A stretch of 64,000 bases of DNA from SAR202 cluster bacterium (GCA_022447925.1 JAKUTS010000006.1:1-64000), one strand, 5' to 3'; shown: positions 28,821 to 39,175, counted from the stretch's first letter. A program made the numbers and translations. The notes: generated by a model not told the origin, from the sequence alone.

Positions 28821-29840
28821 ATGAATAAAAATCAAACACATAGGGTAGCAGTTTTAGGAACAACTAGTTGGGGCACCACACTAGCAATATTACTGGCAAG
28901 GAAGGGAATCAAAGTTAATCTGCTAGCTAGAACAGAGACTGAAGCGAAAACGTTAATTGAATCCGGTGAAAACGGTAGATTTGCACCTGGAGTCTCTTTC
29001 CCAAATTCTTTAATGGTAACATCGTCACCCAAAACAGCAATTGAAGATGTAGGTATAGTTGTTATAGCTGTGCCAAGCAATACTATTAGAACGAATATGC
29101 ATAGAATTTCTAGTTTCATTAAACCCGATACTGTCTTAGTAAGCGCCACCAAAGGTTTGGAAATAACCACGGGTATGCGCGTAACTGAAGTGATACGTGA
29201 AGAATTAAAAAAAGATTGGTCTGGAACTTTATGTGCTTTGTCAGGACCAAACCTCGCAAAAGAAATTTTGGGCGGCAAACCATCAACCACAGTCATTGCA
29301 TCTGATTCAGAAAGTCAGGCTAAAAAGATTCAGAATATTTTCAGTTCCGAGTTGTTCCGCGTATACACCAATAGTGACATAGTAGGAGTTGAGCTAGGTG
29401 GTTCTCTTAAAAACGTTTTTGCAATAGGAGCTGGAATATGTGACGGCATGAAAGTCGGAGATAATGCCAAAGCAGCATTTGTCACCCGAAGTTTAGCTGA
29501 AATGGTTAGATTAACTTCAGCAGCTGGAGGCAACCCTTTAACTATTGCCGGCTTAGCTGGCATGGGGGACATGATTGCAACCTGCTATAGTGAATTAAGC
29601 AGGAACCGCACGGTGGGATTCAAATTAGCATCAGGCATCAAATTAAATGATCTCTTAAAATCAATGGATCAAGTCGCTGAGGGGGTGGTAACCACAGCTG
29701 CACTCATAGAGTTATCTAATAGGATTAAAGTAGAAATGCCAATTGCTAAATGTACCTACGAAATATTATATGAAGGGTTATCGATAGAAGACGCGATGTT
29801 AGGGTTATTAGGACGCGACCCAGCATCTGAATGGAATTAA
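28821..29840 (+). CDS. gpsA: Glycerol-3-phosphate dehydrogenase [NAD(P)+]
   Basis: GpsA reduces dihydroxyacetone phosphate for phospholipid synthesis. The 339-residue protein has an N-terminal nucleotide loop with AVLGTTSWGTTLAILLA in place of the textbook GxGxxG, followed by LSGPNLAKEI, the catalytic Lys in ELGGSLKNVFAIGAGI, and GLAGMGDMIATC. GTTSWG is a mild variant of GAGSWG. It completes an argF-der-plsY-gpsA transcript and converges on prmA. Confidence 0.94.
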   Translation: MNKNQTHRVAVLGTTSWGTTLAILLARKGIKVNLLARTETEAKTLIESGENGRFAPGVSFPNSLMVTSSPKTAIEDVGIVVIAVPSNTIRTNMHRISSFIKPDTVLVSATKGLEITTGMRVTEVIREELKKDWSGTLCALSGPNLAKEILGGKPSTTVIASDSESQAKKIQNIFSSELFRVYTNSDIVGVELGGSLKNVFAIGAGICDGMKVGDNAKAAFVTRSLAEMVRLTSAAGGNPLTIAGLAGMGDMIATCYSELSRNRTVGFKLASGIKLNDLLKSMDQVAEGVVTTAALIELSNRIKVEMPIAKCTYEILYEGLSIEDAMLGLLGRDPASEWN

Positions 29841-29847
29841 AGCACAG

Positions 29848-30771
29848 CTAAATTCTTATCGAAGATTTAGACACCGAAAAACATACCCATTCTTCACTTA
29901 TAATATTTGCACTAATCTCCAAACCTGCATCTTTTATATGTTTCTCAATTTCCTTACTTCGATCTATCAAAATGCCACATAAAATACCGTGGCCTCCAAC
30001 ATCTAAATGTGCACTGATTTTCGGCAGCGAATCAATTATGACCTTTGAAGATATATTTGCAACAATTAACTGGTATTTTTTTTCTAGTGAAAGATCCTTT
30101 AACGTACCAATAAATGTTTTCACTTTTTGCTCAACATTATTATTTATTACATTTTGCTGAGCGGCTTTAATAGCTTGTTCATCAATGTCTAAACTTTCGA
30201 CACTCCTGGCACCTAATTTCGCAGCAGCAATAGAAAGTATAGCGGAGCCACATCCAAAATCTAAAACATTTGTACCGTCCTCTATTAAAGTTTCTATTAA
30301 CTCAAGACACATTTTTGTGGTTGGATGGTGCCCGGTACCAAAAGCTAGACCTGGGTCTAATTCAATCAAAATTCGAGAACCTAACTCATAATCTGTTTCC
30401 CAGGTTGGAACTATAGCAAGTTTTTGGCCGATATTGATCGGTTTAATATGCTTTTTATAAGCTTCTCTCCATTCCTTTTCGTATAATTCTTCTAACCTTA
30501 GGGATTGTATTTCACCGACTAGCCTAAAAAGATCTATACCAGCTTGGATTGCAGCTTGTTTTTTTAAATAATCAGAATCTTTTGGAATATAGGTTTTAAC
30601 GGTTACCCAGTTTTGAATTGGAGGCTTCTCGTTTTCGTCAGGATTATAGCCACCACTCAGCTCAACCAACACATTGCCATCACCATATTTGGTAAATAAT
30701 TCAGATATTGGTTCCACAAATTCCGAGAGAGTCTTGACACTTAGCTCCATCCATTTAATGCCAGAATTCAT
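29848..30771 (-). CDS. prmA: Ribosomal protein L11 methyltransferase
   Basis: PrmA trimethylates ribosomal protein L11. The 307-residue protein has an N-terminal substrate domain and a C-terminal SAM domain with LELIETLIEDGTNVLDFGCGSAILSIAAAKLG, preceded by LDPGLAFGTGHHPTTKMCLE, the PrmA signature. NNV and IVANISSKVI supply the later SAM motifs. It follows dnaJ on the minus strand, 48 bases away, a pairing seen in many bacteria. Confidence 0.93.
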   Translation of the reverse strand: MNSGIKWMELSVKTLSEFVEPISELFTKYGDGNVLVELSGGYNPDENEKPPIQNWVTVKTYIPKDSDYLKKQAAIQAGIDLFRLVGEIQSLRLEELYEKEWREAYKKHIKPINIGQKLAIVPTWETDYELGSRILIELDPGLAFGTGHHPTTKMCLELIETLIEDGTNVLDFGCGSAILSIAAAKLGARSVESLDIDEQAIKAAQQNVINNNVEQKVKTFIGTLKDLSLEKKYQLIVANISSKVIIDSLPKISAHLDVGGHGILCGILIDRSKEIEKHIKDAGLEISANIISEEWVCFSVSKSSIRI

Positions 30772-30819
30772 GAGTATCCTTGTTTCAAAACTATAAAGGG
30801 GGACTAGGTTAAATAAACG

Positions 30820-31902
30820 TTATTTATTGTTAGATTTACCAAGCGTAGATTCGAACGATTTCAGAATTTCACGCTGCTTCTTTGATAATTTACGTGGTGT
30901 TTCAACTAGTATTTCAACTAACTGGCTACCTCTTTTCTTAGGATTTCTAAGATATGGAATTCCTTTGTCACGCAACCTGATTACCTGCCCAGATTGAATA
31001 CCCGCAGGTATATCCAATTCCGCTTCGCCATCTAATGTGGTTACTAAAACCTTAGTACCGAGGCTAGCTTGAACTATATCAATTACTTGAGAGTGTTTAA
31101 CATCGTTACCATCTCTAGCAAATAGTGGATGATCTTTTATATTCACTGATAAAAATAAATCACCAGGTCTTCCGCCATTCATGCTAGCTTCACCCTCGCC
31201 TGTTAGTTTTAATTGTGTCCCGTCCTCAATTCCAGGAGGTATAGTTACAGCTAATTTACGTTTTTGGCGCTCCAAACCTACGCCCCTACATTGCTTACAT
31301 GGATTGGAAATCACTCTACCCTCACCAGAACACCCATCACAATTGACAACTTGCACAAATTGTCCAAACATTCCCTGAGAAGCACGTCTAACTCTTCCTT
31401 GACCATTACAGCTAATGCATGATTTTAACTCGGAGCCAGGTTCGCTTTTCGATCCTTTGCACTTGCCACAACTTTCGGCTCTAGTTAACTCAATGTTGCG
31501 TTCGATTCCATGAACGATATCTTGAAACTCTACTGTGACAGAAGTTTGCAGGCTAGCCCCTCTGGTATTTCTTCTGTTGGCATCCTGACCGCCAAAGCCA
31601 CCGAAAAACGTGTCAAATATATCGCCAAATCCAGCAAAATCTCCGAATCCATCGAAACCAGCTCCGGCTTGTGAGGATACACCTTGGTGTCCAAATTGAT
31701 CATATTTGGTCCGAAGAGATGAATCTGACAAAACTTGGTAAGCTTCGTTTATCTCTTTAAACTTTTCCTCAGCCCCTTTTTCTTTATTTCGATCAGGGTG
31801 ATATTTTAGAGCCAATTTACGGAAAGCTTTTTTGATGTCCTCTTCCGATGCTCCGCGAGGCACTCCTAGTACCTCATAATAATCTCGTTTTTTCGTTGTC
31901 AT
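30820..31902 (-). CDS. dnaJ: Chaperone protein DnaJ
   Basis: This is the J-domain co-chaperone of DnaK, 360 residues. The J domain has [10 protein letters not shown] with the HPD that stimulates DnaK. A Gly/Phe-rich linker follows ([18 protein letters not shown]). Four zinc repeats are [24 protein letters not shown] and CKQCRGVG. The C-terminal substrate domain has [14 protein letters not shown] and the usual [11 protein letters not shown]. No CIRCE element is visible in the 227 bases upstream, and dnaK/grpE are not adjacent. Confidence 0.96.
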   Translation of the reverse strand: MTTKKRDYYEVLGVPRGASEEDIKKAFRKLALKYHPDRNKEKGAEEKFKEINEAYQVLSDSSLRTKYDQFGHQGVSSQAGAGFDGFGDFAGFGDIFDTFFGGFGGQDANRRNTRGASLQTSVTVEFQDIVHGIERNIELTRAESCGKCKGSKSEPGSELKSCISCNGQGRVRRASQGMFGQFVQVVNCDGCSGEGRVISNPCKQCRGVGLERQKRKLAVTIPPGIEDGTQLKLTGEGEASMNGGRPGDLFLSVNIKDHPLFARDGNDVKHSQVIDIVQASLGTKVLVTTLDGEAELDIPAGIQSGQVIRLRDKGIPYLRNPKKRGSQLVEILVETPRKLSKKQREILKSFESTLGKSNNK

Positions 31903-32070
31903 ATTAACTTTAAATCATTACGTATATAAAAATGGATTACCCGAAGTTATATTATATTCCTCATTTGGCGTAAAAGGGGAGTAAGTAAATTAATTTAATT
32001 CATGTAGAGTTATTTGACCCGACATGAAAATTAATATGCATTTTAACCTGCAAGCCTCTAAAAGAAAGCT

Positions 32071-32102
32071 TAAAAACTGCCGGACACACCTTTGGGTGCC
32101 TG
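32071..32102 (-). terminator. Possible intrinsic terminator after the Pro/Thr-rich exported protein
   Basis: On the minus strand an imperfect stem (GGCACCC / GGTGTGTCC with AAA loop) is followed after a few bases by TTTTT. It lies about 30 bases after the stop. The stem has mismatches, so the call is weak. Confidence 0.35.
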
Positions 32103-32129
32103 AAATTATATAAATGCCTTTAAATAGCC

Positions 32130-33272
32130 TTATTTTTTACGATATCTTCGATATACCCATACTAAGCCCAATGGAGCTAATATTAGTAAACCGTTAGCTA
32201 CACTTTGGGCAATAGGTGCGGATTCCTGATTTGGAGCTGAACAAGTACCAAAAAACTCTTCTTCAGGTACCGGCATCGCCTCTTCCTCAAGCGCAACTTC
32301 GCTCGAAGCTGTTACAGGAGTGACCGTAGGAGGCACCGGCGTAGGCGTTGGCTCTGGCACTGGCGTTGCGGTTGGCTCAGGCGTAGGAGTTGGTGGAACT
32401 GCTGTATTTGTTGCCTCAGGCTCAACCTCTTCCATAACAACTACAGCCGTCGGTGTAGGTAGACCTGTAAAGACTAGTTCGAGTTCCTTATTTCGTGCTC
32501 CACTTTCGAAAGTTACTGTCACGTTGGTCGGAGTTCCATTAAGTAAAAATATTATTTCTAAACCAATATATCTTGGATCAACCGGATCTATCACCAAGTT
32601 TTTAAACTCATCTCCGATAATGAACGCAGGAGCTGAAGTATAGTCACCAATTACAGCGATCAATTCTGCCCCTGCCGGGACCTCAGAACCAGCCACAATT
32701 ATAGTTCCAGAAAATATCCCGGGTTGTGCTGCCAACGGAGTAGCAGTAGGTACCGGTGTAGGAGTAGCGGTTGGAGGAATTGGAGGCGGAGTCGGAGGAA
32801 TAGTTGGGATTCGATCAAACGTTAAATTAAAACTATTCTCAATATTAAATCCTGTATACGCCCGCACTTCAGCTGCTTGAACACTATCAATTATTACCTC
32901 GCCAGAGGCGTCGTAAATAACGGCATGGAAACTGACACAATTAGATGAAGAGTAACTCTCTACTACTTTAGTAGTTAATGAACACTCATTATTCACGTTA
33001 ATTTTACTGAGGAACCTAGCCTCAAGAGGAGTTACCACTAAACTGAGATACTTACCGTCTTGTACTTCAACTGAAGCAGATTCATAATCCAATACCCTGG
33101 CAATTATTTTTGTCCCATCAGGCATGTTAGCACCGTTACTCAACTTAGCTGTACCCGAATAAACGTCAGGCATCTGCGGTAGCTCTTGAGCAGAAATAAT
33201 TTGAGTAGTAAGGGCGGTTACCAACAATACCGTCAACAAAAGTGCTATTTTCCTGTAACTCGATATAACCAA
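32130..33272 (-). CDS. Exported Pro/Thr-linker protein with duplicated domain and C-terminal membrane anchor
   Basis: This 380-residue protein begins with a signal peptide (ALLLTVLLVTALTTQIISAQE). Two related beta domains follow, each opening with a YSGTAKLS / FSGTIIVAG strand, then a PAGAELIAVIGDYTSAP-type segment and a (L/V)VI.P...RY/RFL segment. They are joined by PTATPTPVPT-type linkers; a second such linker of about 40 residues leads to a C-terminal membrane helix and RRYRKK. The TTG start at 33272 has an excellent GGAGGT. A stretch CTCC upstream could pair with it. Function unknown; cell-surface attachment or display is likely. Confidence 0.7.
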   Translation of the reverse strand: MVISSYRKIALLLTVLLVTALTTQIISAQELPQMPDVYSGTAKLSNGANMPDGTKIIARVLDYESASVEVQDGKYLSLVVTPLEARFLSKINVNNECSLTTKVVESYSSSNCVSFHAVIYDASGEVIIDSVQAAEVRAYTGFNIENSFNLTFDRIPTIPPTPPPIPPTATPTPVPTATPLAAQPGIFSGTIIVAGSEVPAGAELIAVIGDYTSAPAFIIGDEFKNLVIDPVDPRYIGLEIIFLLNGTPTNVTVTFESGARNKELELVFTGLPTPTAVVVMEEVEPEATNTAVPPTPTPEPTATPVPEPTPTPVPPTVTPVTASSEVALEEEAMPVPEEEFFGTCSAPNQESAPIAQSVANGLLILAPLGLVWVYRRYRKK

Positions 33273-33371
33273 TTTGACCTCCGGCCTTATATCTTCTGTG
33301 GAGCTTACTAATTCTATCTTAAAACTGAAAGGGGTTTTTAATATTATGTTTCTAAAACAGTCTATATTAAA

Positions 33372-33411
33372 AAAGACCTCCCTTCCCGTTCATTGGGGAA
33401 GGGAGGTCTTT
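33372..33411 (-). terminator. Strong rho-independent terminator after the S-layer-like gene
   Basis: A perfect 16-bp stem (AAAGACCTCCCTTCCC paired with GGGAAGGGAGGTCTTT) with an 8-base loop is followed on the minus strand by TTTTTT. It lies about 30 bases after the 33443-36625 gene. Confidence 0.92.
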
Positions 33412-33442
33412 ATTTATCTAGACCTCATTGGGTTTAGCTTGA

Positions 33443-36400
33443 TTACGGAGTAATAATTCCGCTATCTGAAGCGTATACCCAGTAGCTTCGGCCGATCCTG
33501 ACGTGCTGTGTATCATCTGTGTAGTCAGCATCTGTATTAGTAAGATCGAGTTTTACCCACTTACTATTCAATGTATCGTACCAGTACACAGTAGTTACTT
33601 TGGTGGTGCTAGCTGCGTTACCACAAGCTACCGATCCACAGAAGTAAGCCTTTAAGTCCTGACCAGTCGCAGAGGTTAGGGATCCTGTTAGATCCAACAC
33701 TGGAACTAGGTTCCAACCTTTAACTAAGCTAATAGTTGCAGGTATCGAAGGTGTTGCATCGTCTGAAGATACACCTGACCTTGGTATGTAAGTCTTAATT
33801 GACTGGAACGTATCAGTGAGTACCCAGTAAGCGTGTCCAGAAACCATGTCAGTCAATGTTCCTGAGAATGTATCGTTTACAGTGTCTCTCGATGCAATCA
33901 GCCATTTTGCTGCAGTAGTCGGATCGTAAGCCATAACTGTAGTTACAGGCGCAGTTCCAATTACTGAATCAACGGAAGTTTCCGATGGGTCAGCAGGTAA
34001 GCTGATCATGTTCCAACCAGGAGTCAAAGGAATCTCAGTGTCTGCTCTCTGCGACAACGTAAATGTGTGCTGAGTGAAGGTCACTTTGTTTCCGGCAACG
34101 TCCTTAGCTTTAACGTCAATCTTATGTATACCTATTGCCAGGCCAGAAGCCTTGAATAGGAATCTGATGTTATCAGCAGTTGAGAACGATGTTGTGATAT
34201 CAGACTGTACTCCTGATGGAGGAGTATGCTTGATATGCTCAAGTGTTACCGTTCCGTGGGTATCAAGATCAGTTGATACTGTAGATGCATCGTTTGACCA
34301 GACACCTGCTGATGTCAAACCATATTCTTTACCTTCGTCAGCGAAGTTTACAGATATGATTGTATTAGGGTCGTCTGTACCTGCAGCCGTGCTAGGTAAG
34401 ATTGTTGGAGTAGGAATTCCTGTATCCAACTCGAACATAACAACTGTTGCTGCAGTTATATCTACGCCTGCTGTCGATGTAGTACCAGCTGCTCCATAGT
34501 TACTTGTACTATTAAGGTCTCTAGCAGCTGCTCTAACGTTATACAGACCGTCTCCAGTCATATCAGCTGTTGCTGACCAAACTGTAGGACCACCTGTGTA
34601 TGCTACCGAAGTTTCAGTAGAAGCGTTATTTACAGAGTAGATTGTTGGCTTTGTAGCTGTAGTTCCATCCCAGGATCCGAATCTTACAACCGAGATTGTA
34701 ATATCAGTTCCCTTTTCGTTGGAATTAAGCGCTACAGTAGCCTTATCGTTGGTAACTGGTCTAGTTGCGCCACCGGTGGATGTTGAATCCGGAGTAGCAG
34801 TAGTAGACACGCTTAGAGTCAATGCTGGAGCCACAGAATCTGTTGCTGCAGTTATTGAATCTGCACTTGCTGAGTTACCAGCAGAGTCTTTTACTTCACC
34901 TACTAATGAAACTTTAGGCTTAGCATCTGGCTCAAGTGCTGTCTCTAATGTTAAGAATACAGCGTCTGCGTCTCCGCTAAACACCTCAGCTGCAGTTACT
35001 GTTCCGCCAGCTACAGTAAAGTCAGTAGCATCAACTGTGGTGGTGTCTAATGCTCCATCGAACTGTAGTTTAAGAGAAGTGCTCTTAGTCTTTGTAACAG
35101 TACTTTCAGTCTTGTCTGTAGTTGTCTTAGTAGTATCCCACCATGGGCCAACAACAGCGGCAGTTAGGTTAGGAATAGTTCGATCTACAGTGATCTTGTA
35201 TCCCTGACAACCATAAACGTTAGCAGAAGTTGTAACAGTGATGCTGTTTATAGAATCAGCTGCCGCATCTGCATGCTCGGTGTTGAAAGTCGCTGCTGTA
35301 CATGCATCAGCTACTCCAGTCACAGGGACTGTAGGCTCCGCATCAGAAACAACTACGTTTCCAGCATTGTCTTCAGAAACGACCCACCAATATATGATGT
35401 GGTCTTCGTTCTGCTCAGCACCGTCAATGGTCGACATATTCTGACTTAGTGTGTAGCCGTCAGTAATAGCTGAGTAATCAGCAGTAGCAACGGTTACTAG
35501 TACAGAGTCATCTATAGCGCCATCTGGTGTGTTTGTAGTGTCAATAGCAATCAGTATCTTCATCGCAGTCTTCTTAACTAAGGACTGAGAGTCAGTTAAC
35601 GAGATTGTTAGACCAGGCATGTTATCCCTAGTATTCGTATTATGAGCAGGAGACGGATTAGCAAACGAAGGTGCTGTCGTCTCTACAGTAATGCTCTTTG
35701 ATACAGGGCTAGCAGTACCAGTTGCTGTCGCATCATCAAATTTGAATACGACTGTATCAGCAGTATTCACCTTAAGTGAACCAGCTGCATATGCTCCACT
35801 CTCTATGGAACCTTCTGGAACCAGTCCGGTTAAAGTGGTGATTGTATGAGCTGAACCATCATTTTTCTTTAACGCAAACGTGCTGGTCAAAGCCTGCCCG
35901 TTCTGCTGTGTTCGGCCGTCTTCACTTGTACAACCGGTTGAAGTATTACAGATTGGTGAGCTAGTGGAACTTGTTGATGTTAAGAGCAACGTTCCCTGGA
36001 ATTTACCACTAGTTTTAGTTGTCTCTTCCAGTCTAACTGTTGTAGCAACGGTTTCTGCATCTGAAGTGACGTAAACATCACCCGTAGTGCTTCCATCTGC
36101 TGCTGTCTTGTCTGTATCTCCACTGGAGTAGTTCAGGTCCACAAGGTGTGAAACAGCTATTAGTGAGCTACATTGCATTGTAATGAAGCCTGTGCCAGCA
36201 TCAGCACCTACTATCTTCAACGCGTCAGTTGAAGTTAGACCGAAGTCTGTTGAATCGATGACTCCATTTCCATCAGAGTCAATGATTGGTGCCAGGGTAA
36301 CTGTGTTGGCATTACCAGTTGTAGTAATAGCCGCCATAGTCGAACTTGAGCTACCTGAAGTGCTCAAATTAAACTGCGTACCCGCAGGACATGATTGGTT

Positions 36401-36625
36401 AAAAGTGACTCTTAATCGATTTGATACCGAAGTATTCAAATCACTGTCAGAGACCTCTAGTATCAGCGATCCATCCTGACGCACCCAAGACAAATCTGTC
36501 GTAGATGTCGCCGTGCTTGGAAAGCGAATTGTGCCCGTAGCACCAAACATTGGTACCACGTAAAGCAGCGTCAACAGCGCCACCACAGCGCCGAAGAGAA
36601 TCGCTAGTCTTTGTTTGCTTTTCAC
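33443..36625 (-). CDS. Large secreted S-layer-like protein with Ig-like repeats
   Basis: This 1060-residue secreted protein is rich in Thr, Ser, Ala, Asp and Val. The signal peptide (RLAILFGAVVALLTLLYVV, then FGATG) leads to repeated beta-sandwich-like stretches, several opening as APALTLSVSTTATP or PSFANPSPAHN. The last 230 residues hold two copies of a small domain with PLTPGWNMISLP and LVKGWNLVPVL, each ending in YWVLT or YWVYA. It starts at GTG after AAGGGGGT. The strong promoter, long leader and strong terminator suggest very high expression. An S-layer role is inference; a secreted adhesin is possible. Confidence 0.65.
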   Translation of the reverse strand: MKSKQRLAILFGAVVALLTLLYVVPMFGATGTIRFPSTATSTTDLSWVRQDGSLILEVSDSDLNTSVSNRLRVTFNQSCPAGTQFNLSTSGSSSSTMAAITTTGNANTVTLAPIIDSDGNGVIDSTDFGLTSTDALKIVGADAGTGFITMQCSSLIAVSHLVDLNYSSGDTDKTAADGSTTGDVYVTSDAETVATTVRLEETTKTSGKFQGTLLLTSTSSTSSPICNTSTGCTSEDGRTQQNGQALTSTFALKKNDGSAHTITTLTGLVPEGSIESGAYAAGSLKVNTADTVVFKFDDATATGTASPVSKSITVETTAPSFANPSPAHNTNTRDNMPGLTISLTDSQSLVKKTAMKILIAIDTTNTPDGAIDDSVLVTVATADYSAITDGYTLSQNMSTIDGAEQNEDHIIYWWVVSEDNAGNVVVSDAEPTVPVTGVADACTAATFNTEHADAAADSINSITVTTSANVYGCQGYKITVDRTIPNLTAAVVGPWWDTTKTTTDKTESTVTKTKSTSLKLQFDGALDTTTVDATDFTVAGGTVTAAEVFSGDADAVFLTLETALEPDAKPKVSLVGEVKDSAGNSASADSITAATDSVAPALTLSVSTTATPDSTSTGGATRPVTNDKATVALNSNEKGTDITISVVRFGSWDGTTATKPTIYSVNNASTETSVAYTGGPTVWSATADMTGDGLYNVRAAARDLNSTSNYGAAGTTSTAGVDITAATVVMFELDTGIPTPTILPSTAAGTDDPNTIISVNFADEGKEYGLTSAGVWSNDASTVSTDLDTHGTVTLEHIKHTPPSGVQSDITTSFSTADNIRFLFKASGLAIGIHKIDVKAKDVAGNKVTFTQHTFTLSQRADTEIPLTPGWNMISLPADPSETSVDSVIGTAPVTTVMAYDPTTAAKWLIASRDTVNDTFSGTLTDMVSGHAYWVLTDTFQSIKTYIPRSGVSSDDATPSIPATISLVKGWNLVPVLDLTGSLTSATGQDLKAYFCGSVACGNAASTTKVTTVYWYDTLNSKWVKLDLTNTDADYTDDTQHVRIGRSYWVYASDSGIITP

Positions 36626-36836
36626 TGCCTACCCCCTTAGTAGTTCTTAATTAAAAGTTCCGAATTTTTTTCGTATTGTATATCTTATCCTTAGATATAT
36701 TTAAGATATACACACTAAAGTCTTAAATAGTTATTGGGACAGCAATAAATGCGTCCCGGGATACTTATCTCCCATTCCTCGTTCTCTTTAATTTGCCCGT
36801 TTCCGCCGTTAAATCGGCTTTTACGAGGCATTTAGA
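36626..36836 (-). other. Long structured 5' leader of the S-layer-like mRNA
   Basis: From the predicted transcription start near 36836 to the GTG, about 210 bases are untranslated. It holds several stems: GCCG/CGGC, GGGA/TCCC, GGGAC/GTCCC, and a perfect 10-bp GTATATCTTA / TAAGATATAC (36678-36687 with 36702-36711). Long structured leaders stabilise S-layer mRNAs elsewhere; no known riboswitch is recognised. The remaining part of the gap, 36872-37086, is AT-rich and shows nothing firm beyond a weak CCTG/CAGG stem after rho. Confidence 0.5.
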
Positions 36837-36842
36837 CATTAA

Positions 36843-36871
36843 ATTTAACCTACGTCCAAGCTTAATGTCAA
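36843..36871 (-). promoter_or_regulatory. Strong predicted promoter of the S-layer-like gene
   Basis: On the minus strand a consensus TTGACA (36866-36871) and TTAAAT (36843-36848) are exactly 17 bases apart. Confidence 0.75.
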
Positions 36872-37086
36872 GGCCTGTAACGCAATGTTTGTAATCTATT
36901 TTTTTCCTCTTAAAGTTGATGGATTCAAAAAGATTTGCAATAAGTTTACTATTAATCCTTTTATTTACAACCCATTTTTTATACTTTTCTTAAATTTTTA
37001 CCAATTTTCAGCAAAAATTAAGCCTGATACAGGTAATCTGGATAAATTTTTCAATGTAATGGCTACTTCTAATATTCATTACGTTA

Positions 37087-38364
37087 TTATTTTACTAATT
37101 CCCGACCAAGATTTGTTAAGAATTCTTCATTATCTTTTGATTTATATAACCGAGAAAATAAATTCTCAATTACCTCATGGGAGTTGCCTTCAGATGTTGA
37201 ATTCGCCATGCTTAACATTCTCCGTAGCAGCCAGACCTGTTTCAAGGTTTCCTCGTTCATTAACAATTCCTCTCGCCTGGTTCCACTTTTGTGTATGTCT
37301 ATAGAAGGAAACATTCGGCGCTCTGCTAATCTTCTGTCCAAATGAACTTCCATATTACCTGTGCCTTTAAATTCCTCATAAATCACATCGTCCATACGAC
37401 TACCAGTTTCAACCAAGCAAGCTGCTAAAATTGTCAGGCTTCCACCCTCTTCCATATTACGAGCAGCTCCAAAGAATTTTTTAGGTGGATAAAGTGCAAT
37501 CGGGTCTATTCCTCCTGACAAGGTTCTGCCACTTGTAGGAACTGCAAGGTTATAGGCTCGTGTTAATCTGGTTAAAGAATCCAATAAAATCACGACGTCT
37601 TTACCCGCTTCAACTAATCTTTTCGATCTGGCCAAAACTAATTCAGCTACACGCGTATGGTCTTCAACCGGCTCATCAAAAGTAGAGCTAAACACTTCAC
37701 CATTAACTGACCTTCTCATATCTGTTACCTCTTCAGGCCTCTCTCCAATCAAGGCAACCATCAAATGAATGTCAGGGGAATTAGCGGTTATTCCAGCAGC
37801 TATATCCTTGAGTAATGTTGTTTTACCTGCTTTTGGAGGCGAAACTATCATACCTCTTTGACCCTTACCTACCGGCGCCAACATATCTATTAACCTAGAA
37901 GATATCTTTTTACTTCCTGTTTGTAGTTTAATTTGCTCTAAAGGATGGATCGGAGTTAATTTCTCAAATTGAGGGCGCGCTCTGGAAGCATCCGGCTCCA
38001 ACCCATTAACTTCCTCTACACGGGTTAAGCCAAAATAACGTTCACCTTGTTTTGGAGGCCTTACTTGTCCAGTTACTTCATCGCCAGTTCTTAAACTAAA
38101 TCGTCGTATTTGCGATTGAGAAACATAAACATCGTTCGCGCCTTGTTGCCCGCCTACCTGCCGCAAGAAACCATAACCATCATTCAAAACGGAAAGTATT
38201 CCATCTGCGGTTATATTGAAATCATCTCGCTCGCTGTATTTATTTAAAACCTTATAAAGAAGCTCATTCCGTCTACCGGATAAGCCATTTTCTGGCATGC
38301 CAGCTTCTATGGCCATCTTTTTTACATCGTCTTCAGTTAATTGTTGTATTTCTGTTAAGTTCAT
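37087..38364 (-). CDS. rho: Transcription termination factor Rho
   Basis: Rho is the hexameric RNA helicase that ends transcription. The 425-residue protein has an N-terminal SAP-like helical part, the cold-shock RNA-binding domain ([23 protein letters not shown]), then the RecA-like motor with Walker A PPKAGKTT, the Q-loop region and SGGIDP. The end [14 protein letters not shown] and LWLLRRML-type helix are typical. I start at MNLTEIQ, matching the usual family start; an in-frame TTG lies 15 bases upstream. It stands alone, 150 bases after transaldolase. Confidence 0.95.
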   Translation of the reverse strand: MNLTEIQQLTEDDVKKMAIEAGMPENGLSGRRNELLYKVLNKYSERDDFNITADGILSVLNDGYGFLRQVGGQQGANDVYVSQSQIRRFSLRTGDEVTGQVRPPKQGERYFGLTRVEEVNGLEPDASRARPQFEKLTPIHPLEQIKLQTGSKKISSRLIDMLAPVGKGQRGMIVSPPKAGKTTLLKDIAAGITANSPDIHLMVALIGERPEEVTDMRRSVNGEVFSSTFDEPVEDHTRVAELVLARSKRLVEAGKDVVILLDSLTRLTRAYNLAVPTSGRTLSGGIDPIALYPPKKFFGAARNMEEGGSLTILAACLVETGSRMDDVIYEEFKGTGNMEVHLDRRLAERRMFPSIDIHKSGTRREELLMNEETLKQVWLLRRMLSMANSTSEGNSHEVIENLFSRLYKSKDNEEFLTNLGRELVK

Positions 38365-38515
38365 AATCTTGTGATCCAAATGTTATATGTGTTGTTTTAA
38401 TAGCGAATAAAAATTTAATGGATATGAACCAAGATCTTCCTTTATTTAAAAAGTCACAGTATTTGATTCATAAGTTGTTAAAAAATTATAAATTTAGAAG
38501 TGTAATGTGGTTTAT

Positions 38516-39175
38516 TTACGACTTCGATGCATACTCCCAATCTTTTGTAAAGCTGTCCAAACCTGCATCAGTTAAAGGATGCTCCATCATTGAACATAGA
38601 ACTTTGTACGGTATTGTTGCTATATGAGCTCCTGCTTTAGCAGCCATAATACAATGCAGCGGGCCCCTAACGCTTGCTGCAAGCACTTCAGTTTTTATTT
38701 GATGTATTTTAAAAACTTCCACAATATCCCTGATCAGATCCATCCCATCTTGCCCTTTATCATCCAAGCGGCCAATAAATGGACTAACGTAACTAGAACC
38801 GGCTTGCGCTCCAAGTATTGCTTGATTTAAAGAAAAACAAAGAGTTTGATTTATTTTCACCCCTTCCTTAGATAAGGTGTGCATCGCCTCTAGGCCAGCG
38901 GTCGTACTCGGTAATTTCACCACAACGTTAGGATGCCATTTTGAAATACCAAAACCTTCTTCAGTCATAGCTTCGGCATCTAGACTAACCACTTCAACTG
39001 AAATCGGTCCATCAACTATATCCGTTATCTGCAGAATTGCTTCTCTATAGTTTGCTGCAGTACCAATACCTTCTTTAGCAGCAAGAGAAGGGTTTGTTGT
39101 TACTCCACTAACCACTCCCATTCGAGCGGCCTGTCTTATTTCATCTACATTGGCAGTATCAAGAAATATTCGCAA
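38516..39175 (-). CDS. tal: Transaldolase, small TalC/fructose-6-phosphate aldolase type
   Basis: This Schiff-base aldolase of 219 residues belongs to the short transaldolase subfamily. The start [19 protein letters not shown], and the active-site Lys87 in VVKLPST are present, followed by [22 protein letters not shown]. The subfamily includes non-oxidative pentose phosphate transaldolases and fructose-6-phosphate aldolases, and these cannot be split by eye. It lies 59 bases after pyrG on the same strand and may share its transcript. Confidence 0.9.
   Translation of the reverse strand: MRIFLDTANVDEIRQAARMGVVSGVTTNPSLAAKEGIGTAANYREAILQITDIVDGPISVEVVSLDAEAMTEEGFGISKWHPNVVVKLPSTTAGLEAMHTLSKEGVKINQTLCFSLNQAILGAQAGSSYVSPFIGRLDDKGQDGMDLIRDIVEVFKIHQIKTEVLAASVRGPLHCIMAAKAGAHIATIPYKVLCSMMEHPLTDAGLDSFTKDWEYASKS

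Noticed and set aside
31903-32070. CIRCE heat-shock element before dnaJ
   Set aside because: No TTAGCACTC / GAGTGCTAA inverted repeat is present.
32320-32643. Gly/Val repeat protein on the plus strand
   Set aside because: The GVGVGSG repeats are the complement of PTPTPEP codons in the exported protein on the minus strand.
32320-32800. Short DNA repeats that could suggest a CRISPR or microsatellite array
   Set aside because: They are codon-level repeats of Pro-Thr linkers, in frame, without regular spacers.
34719-35207. 162-codon frame antisense to the S-layer-like gene
   Set aside because: Val/Ala/Ser-rich translation arises from the Thr/Ala-rich codons of the real gene; other antisense frames there have the same cause.
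37010-37050. Weak CCTG/CAGG stem after rho as a terminator
   Set aside because: Only 4 to 5 base pairs and a broken U tract; not enough to call.
36885-37304. Open frame of 139 codons on the plus strand overlapping the rho 3' end
   Set aside because: It is Phe/Ile/Asn-rich low-complexity sequence from AT-rich spacer, has no ribosome site and runs antisense into rho.
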